The position numbers and the translations under genes were made by a program. DNA of 64,000 nucleotides, from NCBI GenBank assembly GCA_963682025.1, contig OY821517.1, positions 24,781,620 to 24,845,619 on the forward strand. The letters run 5' to 3'. Below are positions 45,078 to 55,919 of the stretch, piece after piece; the stretch's first letter is position 1; every line of letters starts with the position of its first letter. The notes beneath the pieces were generated by a model that worked only from the letters and a program-made list of their open reading frames with translations, had not been told where the DNA came from and did no database searches. The stretch comes from Cordilura impudica (taxonomy: Eukaryota; Arthropoda; Insecta; Diptera; Scathophagidae).

Positions 45078-47335
45078 ATCTGCACATAAGTTTATAACAC
45101 CAAAACTTGTTACGGTTTTAGACAAATGTAAGGTTAGCGACCGTGATGCAATGCGAATTATTATAACGACTGCTCAAGCATTGGGACATGACGTATCAAA
45201 TTTGGTCATAAGTATTTCTACTATTCGGCGTTGCCGTACCCAAGTCCGTTGTGATTCTGGGAAAGAACTTCGAAAAATATTTAAAGACGAAAAAATTGAT
45301 GCAGTGTCAGTACACTGGGATGGAAAAATTTTGCCATCGTTGACAGGTAACGATAAAGTCGATCGTCTTCCAGTAGTCATATCGTATGATGGCAAAGAGC
45401 AATTGCTTGGAATTCCGGCAATTTCCTCAGGCACTGGTAAGGAACAGGCCGAAGCTGTGTATGCTTTATTAAAAGAATGCGGTGTCGATGAGAAAGTACA
45501 AGCACTCTGCTGTGATACCACAGCTTCTAATTTAGGAAGGCTTCAAGGTACTTGCGTTCTTTTAGAACAAATGATAGGAAAAGATCTTTACTTACCATGC
45601 CAGCATCACATCTTAGAAATAATTCTGCGAAGTGTATTTGATCAAAATCTTCAAAAGTCTTCTGGCCCTAACGTTCAATTGTTTAATAAGTTTAGAGAAT
45701 CCTGGAGTAAGATTAACAAAATCAATTTTAAATCTGGAGTTAAGGAGAAGCAAGTGAAGCATCTAATTGGAGATTCAGATGCAATCATACAATTTGCAAC
45801 TCAAAGTCTTAATGAAAACCACCCAAGGGATGATTACAAAAAATTTCTGCAACTGGCTATAATTTTTCTTGGTAGCACAGTTCCAAACTTTTCCATCCGA
45901 ATGTCGGGAGCTCATCATCACGCCCGATGGATGGCTAAGGCGATTTATTGCCTAAAAATATTTTTATTTCGTGAAGAATTCGAGATGATTGATTGTGAGA
46001 GGAATGGTGTGAGAGATATTTATATTTTTGTAGTAAAAATTTATTTAAAAGTATGGTTTAAAGCATCAGTGGCTGTAGAAGCCCCAATGCAAACTTTAAC
46101 GTTTCTTAAAAATCTTAATGACTACAGCAAGATTGACATAAATATAAGTAATGAAGCAATACGTAAATTATGTAACCATTTATGGTATCTTTCGCCAGAA
46201 AATGTAGCTCTATAATTTTTTGATCCAAATATGGTCGCGGCTTTAGATGAATCCAATGATAATGACACAAAAAATATTATAGTCATTCCTAAGAACATAT
46301 GCCATTACGTAGATAAGAACATCGAACATTTTATATCTCAGAAAACACTATCTTTTTTTAAAAGATTTTCTATATCAACGGACATCTTAAAACAAGTAAG
46401 AAAATTAAAGTCGGTCTAGACCGACCATATGATACCCTATACCATGGTTTAGAGACTCTATATCTTCGGTCTAACTAATTCGATATCGAAAATAAGAATA
46501 AACCAAATTTGAGTGGGGACTAGGTCGAAAAATGGACCGATCTTGACCATATTTGGTAAGGTCACTTATATGTTGAAAAAATATGTAAAAAGCAAATTTG
46601 AGAAAAATCTGTGCAATATTTTTGTTTTTTGATAGATTTAAGTGAAGATCGGGAAGCACCTTATATGGGACCTATGACTAAAAATTGTCCTATAGGGATT
46701 ATTTTTGGACTACTGATTAATGGATATAATAAACACATACAAACCCAATTTGACTGAGATATATATTATAATTTGGATCTTATGGCACTTCATGTCGGTT
46801 TCATAAGGGCCATTTGTATGGGGGCTAGGTCTGAACATGGACCGATTCTCACCAATTTCAATAGCGTTCATCCCATGGCCGAGGAAAGCTTATATACCAA
46901 ATTTCATCAAAATATATTCATATTTGCGACCTGCACTTTGATTACAAGGTTTACGTGGGCACACAGACGGACGGACGGACGGACGGACGGACATTGTTAT
47001 ATCGATTCAAAAAGTGATTCTGGTTCGATCGGTATAATAAAAGATGGGTCTAGGTCAAATATTTTTGGTTGTTACAAACAGCAGCACAAAGTCATTATAC
47101 CCAATCCACATAGTGGTATAGGGTATAAAAAGATTCTAAAGATTGGAGTGACGATACTGGCTATAATGTTGGCCTGAATATCGTTTGTAAATTAAATATT
47201 GTTAATGAAAGAGCACTAAAGCTTATAGAAGATTACAATCGAGTCTTATCACAAAACGAAGAAGAAAAGCAATTTATTTTGCAAATTGTTTCCGAATATA
47301 GAAAACGGCATCCTAATGATAAAAAAACACTTTAA
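45078..47335 (+). pseudogene. Unclassified hAT-like transposase, N-truncated, interrupted by a fly repeat
   Basis: The frame is open from about 45078 (ITPKLVTVLDKCKVSDRDAM) through 46215. It contains SVHWDGKILPSL and VISYDGKEQLLGIPAISSGT, then GKEQAEAVYALLKECGV, ALCCDTTASNLGRLQG and LPCQHHILEIILRSVF. WDGK and CCDTTASN supply candidate catalytic Asp residues, and CQHHILE recalls the conserved C..H motif of hAT-type transposases. After a TAA at 46213 the same frame goes on (FFDPNMVAALDESND, FVIPKN-like, FFKRFSISTDILK) to 46392. A repeat then intervenes, and the end resumes at about 47133 (DWSDDTGYNVGLNIV, KLIEDYNRVLSQNEEEKQFI, YRKRHPNDKK). The N-terminal domain is missing. Only one stop and one insertion break it. 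Confidence 0.75.
46393..47130 (-). repeat. (ACGG)n-core fly repeat inside the transposase gene
   Basis: It begins CAAGTAAGAAAATTAAAG with the palindrome TCGGTCTAGACCGA, carries an (ACGG)n run at 46967-46992 and ends CACATAGTGGTATAGGGTAT then AAAA. The transposase reading resumes on its far side. Confidence 0.88.
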
Positions 47336-47350
47336 TAAATTAATTAGAAC

Positions 47351-48828
47351 CAAGGTTCAGAAAATACACACATGAAACACACTATGTTCTGTTCAAAAGC
47401 AGCCAACACATATCTTTATTTTCATATCAACACAACCATGACTGTGTTCGTTTTAATATTTCGTTATTTACACGAACATTTTTGTATCACGTACTTTTTG
47501 TTTCAATCACACATAAAGCACACATTTTTGAGTGTTGCTTTATTTGAAGTTCATGTTCTGGTACGTGTATTGAAAAAAAAAACAGAACATGTACAATAAA
47601 CAGGTTCGAGTTCAGTTATATTTTAAGTCATGTTGTGGCTCGTGTAGTAAGAAACAAGTAAGAAAATTATAGTCGGTCTAGACCGACTATACGATACCCT
47701 ATACCATGCGTTTAGAGGCCATATCTCTTAGACCCAACTAACTGGACATAGAAAATAAGCAAAAACCAAATTTGAGTGGGATTTTTATTAATTTTTTTGG
47801 CTGCAGATATGAAAAAGTTCATATCGGATGCTATATCTATATAGGGACTTGGTCCAAAAATGGACCGATCCTGATCATGTTTGGTAAAGTCTCTTGTATT
47901 TTGCAAAAATATATACAAACAAAATTTGAGAAGAATCAGTGCAATATTTTTGTTTTTTAATAGATTTAAGTGAAGATCGGGAAGCAGCTCTATATGGGGT
48001 CAAAGGGATCATTTTTGGACTACTCATTAATGGATGTAATGAACGCACACAAACCCAATTTGAGTAAGATCTATATGACAATTTGGATCTTATGGCAATT
48101 TATGTCGATTTCATATGGGTAATTTGTATGGGGGCTAGGTCTGAACATGGACGGATTCTCACCAATTTCAATAGCGCTCACCCCATGGCTGGTAAAAGCT
48201 TATGTACCAAATTTCATCAAAATACATTCATATTTGCGACCTGCAGTTTGATTACAAGCTTTACATGGACACACAGACGGACGGACGGACGGACGGACGG
48301 ACGGACATTGTTAAATCAACTCAGAAAGTGATTCTGATTCGATCGGTATAATTAAAGATGGGTCTAGGTCAAATATTTTTGGTTGTTACAAACAGCAGCA
48401 CAAAGTCATTATACCCAAACCACATAGTGGTATAGGGTATAAAAACAGAACATGTACAATAAATAGGTTCGAGTTCAGTTATATTTTAAACACGACTTAA
48501 AATATAACTGAACTCGAACCTGTTTATTGTACATGTTCTGTTTTTTTTTTTTCAGTACACGTACCAGAACATGAAATTCAAATAAAGCAACACTCAAAAA
48601 TGTGTGCTTTATGTGTGATTGAAACAAAAACTACGTGATACAAAAATTTTCGTGTAAATAACGAAATATTAAAACGAACACAGTCATGGTTGTGTTGGGC
48701 ACCGAAGAAAATTTAAAAACAAACATAATTGATATGAAAATAAAAATATGTGTGTGTTGGTCTAAGTTATGTTTGTTTACATATATGTACGAGTTTTTTA
48801 TTCAGTGTGTGTTTTTTTCTGAACTGTG
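47351..48828. mobile_element. hAT-type foldback MITE copy H3, carrying a nested fly repeat
   Basis: Target duplication ATTAGAAC at 47343-47350 and ATTAGAAA at 48829-48836 (7 of 8 match). Ends are CAAGGTTCAGAAAA and, on the other strand, CACAGTTCAGAAAA. The arms match H1 and H2. The loop holds a fly repeat (47650-48440). A ~48-bp word containing GAACATGTACAATAAACAGG and GTTCGAGTTCAGTTATATTT flanks the repeat directly and occurs once more inverted (about 48495-48545). Confidence 0.85.
47650..48440 (-). repeat. (ACGG)n-core fly repeat, full-length copy nested in MITE H3
   Basis: Starts CAAGTAAGAAAATTATAG then TCGGTCTAGACCGACTAT, with (ACGG)n at 48275-48306, and ends CACATAGTGGTATAGGGTAT then AAAA. 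It is essentially colinear with 2341-3151 in reverse. Confidence 0.9.
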
Positions 48829-48836
48829 ATTAGAAA

Positions 48837-49356
48837 ATTTTAAGAATAATACACATAGTTTTTTTTTATAAAAAATGTTTAATACAAGTTGAAATCTTAT
48901 ATTAATTTTATTAAAAAATATTAAAAAAAGAATTCATATTTATAATTTTGTTTAATTATATGGGATGTATGTTTGAAAAAGAAAAATAAATTTGTTTTTA
49001 TTTCACCGAAAAACTAATAATCTATTAATTATTATTATTTGTAATATTATTTTTAGAGGATTGAAGTTTTTAAACTTGAATTTGATGAATTTGAAAAAAA
49101 AAGAATACAAAAATTCATAAAACCTTAATAAGTGACAAAAAATGCTGTTTTCCCCAAATTCGCTGAAGGCAAATCGCTGCACTGGCCAAATGAAAAGAAG
49201 ATAACTTCAATTTTTGGAGGTTTTAGTCCTTAATATGTGCTTAATTAAACCTTAAAGTCCAATCGTTGATTTTTTTAAATTTCTTTAAAAAAATTTTTGA
49301 AACTTTAAAATTGGAGATTTAAAAACTTAAAAATTCAGACTTTTTGGCTTTAATTT
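48837..49356. other. Interior non-coding part of the 5.5 kb transposon
   Basis: AT-rich sequence between the nested MITE and the right inverted arm. No coding signal. Confidence 0.45.
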
Positions 49357-49915
49357 AAAATGAGTTTGCAAAGCACATGATAAAAAAATACTTTTTAATT
49401 GAGTACCTTTGAGTTACTAAAATACAAAAATGTTTTTGCATTACATTATTTCTACAAATTTCAAAATTTTAGCTCGAACTTCTTGATTAAGCGTTCTGCG
49501 ACACATTACTTGCCCGGGGCAATTGCAATAACTTGGTTTTTTTAAGCCGATTTTGGTTTTTATTACCTTATTAGAAAGATAATTTACTGTTTATTATGAT
49601 TTTCTAATCTTTTTAATTCCAGATCAATTTAAAATATAAAGAATTTTAAGAAATTTAAAAAAAAACATATTTTTCCCATGTATACCGTTTTTCCAACTTC
49701 AGGGCCGTTGAGGCACGTGTTCCTCTTGTCCGATTGTCCTAATTTTTTGGGAGACGTTATTTTACACTCAAATACATATTTTTAGGGGGCGTCCTAGTCA
49801 ATAACTGTAATTTTTTTGTTTTTTGCTTCATACAAGGTTGGAGCAGCCTAATGTGTACTGCTAAAAAAAACAGAACATGTTCTTCAACGCGTACATCTAA
49901 AAACTAAAACATTAT

Positions 49916-50460
49916 CCCCAACTATACAAGATAAATATAAAATGCCTCAAAATCTGTAAAATGGTGAAAAACAAGCCAAAAGCGTTCACAACAAAATTTT
50001 CTCTGAAATAGAAGAACGTTGTTTTTTGTAAGAAAATTTAAGGCTAATCGCTTTTTATGGAAACCAAAACATGCTGATAAAGCGTAAAATTTAACGTATT
50101 TGGGTCGTATGGTAAATCCTTTGTTTGAAGAGCACGAAATCAGGAACTATTTTTGAATAACATGACTGTGAAGCATGGGAGTGGATCAAAGATGGCTTTG
50201 TGCCCATTTTACACAGCGGGACTAGGATCTTTGCACTTTATTGATATAACAATGGACAAACATGTATCTCTAAATATTTAAAAGGAAAACTGTTTATAGA
50301 AGTACGAGAGCGGTTCCAGAATAAGCTAACCTGTCGTTAGATGGCGGCTCTGGTTTGAAAAATAAATAACTTTGGTCAAAAGTGGCAACCTTACAAAATA
50401 TAAGTCTTAAGTTTCAAGGCGCTATATTGTTTAGTATTTTCTTGAAACCATCAAAAGTAA
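49916..50460. other. No gene recognised
   Basis: AT-rich sequence between the MITE remnant and the mariner fragment. No repeat family seen. Confidence 0.35.
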
Positions 50461-50469
50461 ACGATCTCA

Positions 50470-50995
50470 GTTAATTTCTAAATATAGAAGAACTTGATCA
50501 CCGTTATGTAATTAAATACTTTCATTTGAAAGGTCTCAGTACAACCAATATTAAAGCCGAGCTAGGTTTTACTCTACGGAAGTCTGCTTCTTTGTTTACG
50601 ACTATAAAATATTGGGTGGCGGAGTTGAAACGAGCCGTACGAACTGCAAGATGAACCCGATATTGGTCGACCAATTTAGGTGGTCGCGCCAAAAAGAAGA
50701 TCCACAAAATGGCATTGGATGTTCGTCAGCTGAAGGTGTGTGAACTGCTGAAATGATATGCATTTAAAAAAGTGTTATACATCGCATATTAAACGAAAAT
50801 TTCGATATGAGATAGCTGTCCGCAAGATGGCCGCGTTTGCTCAGAATACAACAAAAACAGAGTCGCGAAGACGCTTCAGTGGAGTGTTCGGCGATGTTCC
50901 AGCGTAATAAAGCAGAGTTTTTATGTTGATTCGTAACAATAATAATGGCTGAGGCATGTGGGCTATACAGCTTCAAAATCGAATGAAAACTCTCC
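50470..50995 (+). pseudogene. Mariner transposase N-terminal half, degenerate
   Basis: Readable across shifting frames: DHRYVIKYFHLKGLSTTNIK, AELGFTLRKSASLFTTIKYW, VAELKRAVRT, KKIHKMALDVRQLKVCELL, then further down HRNKAEFL-like text (about 50905-50925) and FVTI close to the first catalytic motif. It is cut off at the large palindrome that starts at 51004. The 61-residue minus-strand frame here is a shadow. Confidence 0.75.
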
Positions 50996-51003
50996 AAGAA
51001 ATA

Positions 51004-52387
51004 ACAAATGCCCCAGACCACTTTTGTGAAAAAAAAACTCTAGGTCATGAAATGTGATGAACATTTTTTCAACTTTAACAAAATGATTAAAGCCATAATT
51101 TCTCTTGGTCTCTATACCTGTAAGTATTCAGATATGAAGTATTGTTTTATTAACACCTTGTTAACCTATTAAGCATTGAGACCGAATATAGAAAATTTTT
51201 TTGATAAAATTTTGAAAACTCCTTTTTCAAGTTTTGAAAAATTTTCTTAAACAAAATTTAAAAAAATTGATCTAGCTCTTTAAGGTCTTGTTAAATGCAT
51301 GTTAGAGATTAACTGTGTGAATTTTTAGGTAAAGCCCTTTGCCAGAATTTTTTCACAAGGATTTTATTTTTGCGGATTTGGAGAAAAATGCGATTTTTTT
51401 AAAATATTCAGTAAATGTGCTCTTTCTAAATACTTTCTATCAAAAATTTATCAGTTTTCTACTTTTAAATGTTATATTTTATCTTAATCACCTAGAGTTT
51501 CTGAAAAATTAATATGACCCCATTAACCCTTTTGCACTTGGGGCCGCATATGACCCCAAGCTAATGAAAGACGATTTATTTAAAACAATCAAATATCTTG
51601 TAAGTGCAGTTGAATTTTTAGATATGACGCTTAAAATATAATAATCAAATGTGCAATTCTTCCATGCTTAAAATTTGGAATAAATCGAATAACGTTAACC
51701 CATTCCTTGCCGAGGCCAAACCTTGAATTTTGGCATATTTAAAAAAATTAATCGGTTGGGAAATAAAATTATGCTATATATTAAGAAAACTTACTTTGAA
51801 TTTTTTTAATAAATTGTCTTTCATTAGCTTGGGGTCATATGCGACCCCAAGTCCAAAATGGTTAATGGCGTCCTATTAATTTTTCAGCAACCCTAGGTCA
51901 TTAAGATAAAATATAACATTTAAAAGTAGAAAACTGTTAAATTTTTGATACAAAGTTTTTAGAAATGGTAAATTTATTGAATATTTCACAAAAAAACTAA
52001 TTTTTCTCAAAATCCGCAATAAAAAATTGTTTGCAAAAAAAATTCTGGCAGAGGAATTTACTTAAAAATTCGCACAGTTAATCTCTAATATACATTTAAC
52101 AAAACTTAGAAGAGCCAGATCCATTTTTTTAAATTTTGTTTCAGGAAATTTTTTTAAAACTTAAAAAAGGAATTTACAAAATTTTATTAAAAAAATTTTG
52201 TATTTTTGGTCTCATTTCGCAATAGGTTAGAAACGTGGTGATAAAACAATACCTCATATCTGAGTACTTATAGGTATAGAGACCAAAAAAAAATTATGGC
52301 TTTAATCAATTTGTTAAAGTTGAAAAAATTTTCATCACATTTCATGACTTAGAGTTTTTTGGCACAAAAGTGGTCTGGGGCATTTGT
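51004..52387. mobile_element. 1.38 kb foldback element (palindrome with ~610-bp arms)
   Basis: The left end ACAAATGCCCCAGACCAC matches the right end GTGGTCTGGGGCATTTGT on the other strand. The arms stay complementary inward through TCATGAAATGTGATGA, GGTCTCTATACCT, GTTAGAGATTAACTGTG and ACATTTAAAAGTAGAAAACT. The inner edges carry CTTGGGGYCnCATATGnGACCCCAAG-type 24-mers (51537-51560 and 51828-51851), each nearly a palindrome itself. The spacer is about 150-270 bp. It is non-coding. Confidence 0.85.
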
Positions 52388-52479
52388 GATTTTATGGCGT
52401 ATTTTTATTAGATTTTTAAGCTATATAGCTTTTTGAAAAGATAATTAAGTAGTGATATCGATTCATATAACAACTTGTC

Positions 52480-52694
52480 GAAAAAATTAAACTATAGGAC
52501 GGAATTTTCGTAAAATCTGATAAAAAGTCATATTTTCCCCACTTGGAGTTTTCAGTCATGTTGAGGCAGCTGTAAATTTTTCTTGATTGAGCCAAAACTT
52601 TGTATTTCTTAGCTTTTTTGCCATTTGCATATTTTTAGAGGGGTGGGACTTCAAATTCGAACACTTTTTTTCCCCTCCATATAATGAAGGGCCA
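52480..52694. repeat. Terminal fragment of a DNA transposon
   Basis: The right edge read on the other strand is ATTAGGGTGGCCCTTCATTA, a transposon-like terminus resembling the ends of the 29.8-34.3 kb element (TTAGAGGGTGACCC). No coding inside; no partner end found in the window. Confidence 0.4.
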
Positions 52695-53675
52695 CCCTAA
52701 TGAATATAGGTCACAAGCAAATATTTCGTAAACAAATTGTTAAATAACTTATCGTATGTGTATCAGCAATTTGTTTATGTTACAATTTGTATTGAATATA
52801 TTGATACCATTTGATCAGAAAGACGTTATGACGAACTGACTGCTTGACTAACCCAAATAATGTAAACAAAGCATTAATATGCATAGAGAATTTTAGATAT
52901 TGAGTAATCTACTCATACTTAGAATATGAATTAGAAAAGTGAATTAGTATATAAATAGCAAATAATAAATAAAGAAGATTCATTTGTGATTCGTGATTGA
53001 AAACTAGAAACTATTTTTTCCCATTACATGGCGATCCTGTCACTACATGTGAAACTATATTTTCCCATTTTACAACACTAATTCTCACATCCGCCATTGG
53101 TATGGCCACAATCAATGCATTAAAGTTTAAATTGCTTTAATAAGCAACTTTTTCGCCCGTTTTTGCTCCCTCAGATTATTTTCCTTTTTCAGTTGATGGC
53201 TGTTTTAAGGAGCTATAAACAGTTTCCCAAATTTGCTGCGTTTTCTTCGCCACTTTGAGACTTCCATCGTAAATAAACTAGTTTTTAACAACGGCTGGTA
53301 CTTTTATAAAGAGAATGAACCAAAATGTAAACTCCATAAAGTGCGACCTTGGCTGTTGTATAACGTCCCCCACGTAATGGAAACACATCCAGAGCCTTGA
53401 CATAAATCCTATATACACATGGTTTCCAGCAAAGATGAATAAGCAGAAGTCTTAGAACAAGAATGGATTAAAACCGGCTGACTATTGGCAAAATTTGATC
53501 GAATCCATCACCAAGAGACGCCTAATTTTTATAAAGAAGAAGAGTTTGCATACAAAACATAAATTTATTGCAGATAATAACTGGTATTACAAATTGTTGC
53601 AGACGTCCTAGATTGGCTTGTGAACTTTTTTTGTTCTCTAGTTGAAGTTTTTATCGCTTTTGACAGCTAAATATA
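52695..53675. other. No gene recognised
   Basis: AT-rich DNA. 53130-53570 is less AT-rich than its surroundings and may be an old coding relic, but I could not read a consistent frame. Confidence 0.35.
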
Positions 53676-53799
53676 CAGGGTGGACCATTATTGCATTTTG
53701 ATTTTTCTATAAATAAAAAACTCATAATTTTTTGTTTCATTCGGTTTTTTATTCGAAAATTAAAAAACCTTGCGGATAATTATGGAACACTATTTCATT

Positions 53800-53985
53800 T
53801 AAATGACTTCCTCGGCTGATCTTGCAGTAGCCCATACGATCAACCCAATTCTTCACAAAATTTTTTTATTACGTCAATCGACACTGGTTGACTAGCGTAA
53901 CACTGATCCGTAAAAGCTCCTCATATTGGGGTGGCCAATGCACATCGTCAAAAAGGGCTAATAACACAATTTTACATTTAACACG
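53800..53985 (-). pseudogene. Mariner-like transposase C-terminal fragment
   Basis: Minus-strand reading includes FDDVHWPPQ near 53940 and, in another frame, MGYCKISRGSHLNEIVFHN near 53787-53850. These are the WPP block and the SRGxHLN tail of insect mariner-like transposases. Internal sequence between them is lost. Confidence 0.65.
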
Positions 53986-55918
53986 CAAAAGGCTGATCGT
54001 TTTACAGCTTGTGTGGCACGGCGCGCCTTACTGCTGATAGGATTTTTACGGATATACCAACAATACCAACAAATAACCACTTCTACAACAACAATACATT
54101 TGTCAACAGTAGCAACTCCTTTTCCGAAGACAATATGTTCGAGTTTTCTTGCGTCAGCCAATCTGAGGTTCTTACTAGCTTCTTGACAGTTAAGTCCAAC
54201 GCTATTGGATTTGATAACATACACCCAAAATTCATTAAAATTTTGTTACCATCTCTTTTACCATTTTTTACTCATTTTTTCAACACCATCATTACATCAA
54301 GCTGCTTTCCAATGAAATGGAAGCACGCAAAAGTTATTCCACTTCCAAAGTCTACTACAGAATATCGTCCGATTGCGATACTATGCTTCCTTTCAAAAGT
54401 TCTAGAAAAGCTTCTGCACTCACAAATAAGCGCATACGTACACAGAAATTGTCTTATTAGTGATATGCAATCCGGTTTCCGTCCCAATCATAGCTGTGTG
54501 ACTGCCTTGGCTGATGTGTCAGAAAATATAAGACGTGAGTTAGACTGCGGAAAAGTAACCTTTTTGGTGCTTCTTGATCATTCAAAAGCCTTCGATACTG
54601 TAAACCACTCCACACTATGTATGAAGCTGAACCGTTTTTTCAATTTTGCGCCAACATCAACACATTTAATTTCATCATATCTTACAAACCGTACTCAATC
54701 AGTGTTCATTAACAATACATCATCGAATCCGGTGTCACTTATGAGAGGTGTACCACAAGGATCAATATTGGGACCACTTTTGTTCTCCATATATGCAAAT
54801 GACTTGCCGCAACAAATATCCCATTCCAGCGTACATATGTATGCGGATGATGTACAGTTGTACCTAAGTGGCTCAGTTAATTCAATCAACGCAAGCGTGG
54901 GAAAACTCAACCAAGATCTGGACACCATATATCGTTGGGCTACTGCTAATGGCTTATGTCTGAATCCTAAAAAATCAAAATGTTTGGTGATACACAAAGG
55001 AACCATAACCCCGCATATCGAAGCTGAAATCCTTATAAATGGTCAGAAAATTGAAATTGTACAATCAGCGAAAAATCTTGGATTAGTCTTCAACAAAAAT
55101 TTAACCTGGTCTGATCATATAAATTCACTTGTATGTCAAACTTATGTGAAATTAAGAACGCTTTGGGCAACGCAGGTATTTACACCTTTAAGAGTCAGGA
55201 TACTTCTGGCAAAGACCTATCTTATTCCGGGACTTACCTATGGTTGTGAACTCTTTTCTAGTTGCGACTCTATAAGCAGAAATAAGCTTGATGTTTTATA
55301 CAATAACATCATTAGGTATGTTTACGGGTTAAGAAAATACGACCATGTGTCTGCTTTCGCAAAAAGCTTATATGGAGTATCTTTTGAAAACTTACTTAAG
55401 ATAAGGGTACTAATACTCATACATAAAGTTATTTATACAAAAAACCCGCAATATATGTATGCCAAAATTCAGTTTGCAAGATCGAATAGGGGCAAACTAA
55501 TCATCATACCAAGACATCGACATTTAGTTTTAGAATGGCAGTTCTTTATCCATGCCGCTCGTCTTTGGAATACAATTCCACATGAACAACAGCTTAATAG
55601 CAATGCAATGCATTTTAAAACTTTTTTGTTTAATTTTTTCACTTAACCATTTTCCATAGATTATGTGATACATATATGTAATTTTTTATTTTTATTTTTT
55701 TTATTTTTTTATTTCTATATTTTTTGTATCTATGCTATTTCTGTTCGTAAATAATTATACTTACTTTTTATATAAACTTTATTATTATTACTACTATACA
55801 TATAAAATTTTTGAGATTGTTGATCCCTTATCCACATATAATCCTGTACTATAATTAAAAGACTTGGTCTTGTTGTACACGATATCAATAAATAAATTAA
55901 TAATTAATAATTAATTAA
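53986..55918 (+). mobile_element. LINE insertion (jockey/CR1-like), 5'-truncated
   Basis: The RT frame plus a 270-bp AT-rich 3' UTR, ending in an imperfect (AATT/TAAT) tail where mariner-like sequence resumes. The left junction is between 53945 and 54010. A clear target duplication could not be read. Confidence 0.75.
54009..55646 (+). CDS. Non-LTR retrotransposon reverse transcriptase (5'-truncated ORF2)
   Basis: A 545-residue frame without stops. RT blocks in order: GFDNIHPKFIKILLPSLLP, MKWKHAKVIPLPK, EYRPIAILCFLSKVLEKLLH, SGFRPNHSCVTALADV, VLLDHSKAFDTVNH, RGVPQGSILGPLLFSIYAND and HMYADDVQLYLS (catalytic YADD). Then LNPKKSKCLVI and a thumb/tail with AKNLGLVFNKNLTWSDHI. There is no endonuclease and no RNase H. 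The motifs fit the jockey/CR1-type group. The N-terminal side is cut by 5' truncation. The tail after the stop ends in TAAT/AATTAAT repeats near 55885-55918. The intact frame suggests recent insertion. Confidence 0.9.
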   Translation: MCGTARLTADRIFTDIPTIPTNNHFYNNNTFVNSSNSFSEDNMFEFSCVSQSEVLTSFLTVKSNAIGFDNIHPKFIKILLPSLLPFFTHFFNTIITSSCFPMKWKHAKVIPLPKSTTEYRPIAILCFLSKVLEKLLHSQISAYVHRNCLISDMQSGFRPNHSCVTALADVSENIRRELDCGKVTFLVLLDHSKAFDTVNHSTLCMKLNRFFNFAPTSTHLISSYLTNRTQSVFINNTSSNPVSLMRGVPQGSILGPLLFSIYANDLPQQISHSSVHMYADDVQLYLSGSVNSINASVGKLNQDLDTIYRWATANGLCLNPKKSKCLVIHKGTITPHIEAEILINGQKIEIVQSAKNLGLVFNKNLTWSDHINSLVCQTYVKLRTLWATQVFTPLRVRILLAKTYLIPGLTYGCELFSSCDSISRNKLDVLYNNIIRYVYGLRKYDHVSAFAKSLYGVSFENLLKIRVLILIHKVIYTKNPQYMYAKIQFARSNRGKLIIIPRHRHLVLEWQFFIHAARLWNTIPHEQQLNSNAMHFKTFLFNFFT

Positions 55919-55919
55919 T

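Larger units (their letters stand above)
44295..49850 (+). mobile_element. 5.5 kb TIR DNA transposon with 8-9 bp TSD
   Basis: ATGTGTACT is duplicated at 44286-44294 and 49851-49859; intact MITE copies have it once (GTGTACTGCT). Ends share TGCTCCAA. Long inverted arms follow (44295-44718 and about 49357-49850) with TTGACTAGGACGCCCCC, TATTTGAGTGTAAAATAA, GACAATCGGACAAGAGGAAC, GAACGCTTAATC.AGAAGTTC and ATCATGTGCTTTGCAAACTC. The interior holds a transposase, two (ACGG)n repeats and a MITE. The left arm is cut short by a repeat fragment at 44719. Confidence 0.82.
42546..49915. mobile_element. hAT-type foldback MITE copy H4, split into three pieces
   Basis: Piece 1 is 42546-42619 (CACTGAATAAAAAACTCGTA, CATATATGTAAA, AAACACATAT). 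Piece 2 is 44088-44294 (AAACACATAT, ATATCAATTATGTGTGTTTC, ACTGTGTTTCGTTTTAATAT, GCATGTGTACT). Piece 3 is 49851-49915 (ATGTGTACTGCTAAAA, CAGAACATGTTCTTCAACGC). Concatenated they follow copy H2 in order. The gaps are filled by a Penelope-like element and a 5.5 kb DNA transposon. The right arm beyond 49915 is lost. Confidence 0.82.

Noticed and set aside
53130..53570. Possible coding relic in a less AT-rich stretch
   Set aside because: I could not follow any frame or motif for more than about 20 residues.
54695..55006. Minus-strand frame of 103 residues
   Set aside because: Shadow of the reverse transcriptase on the plus strand.
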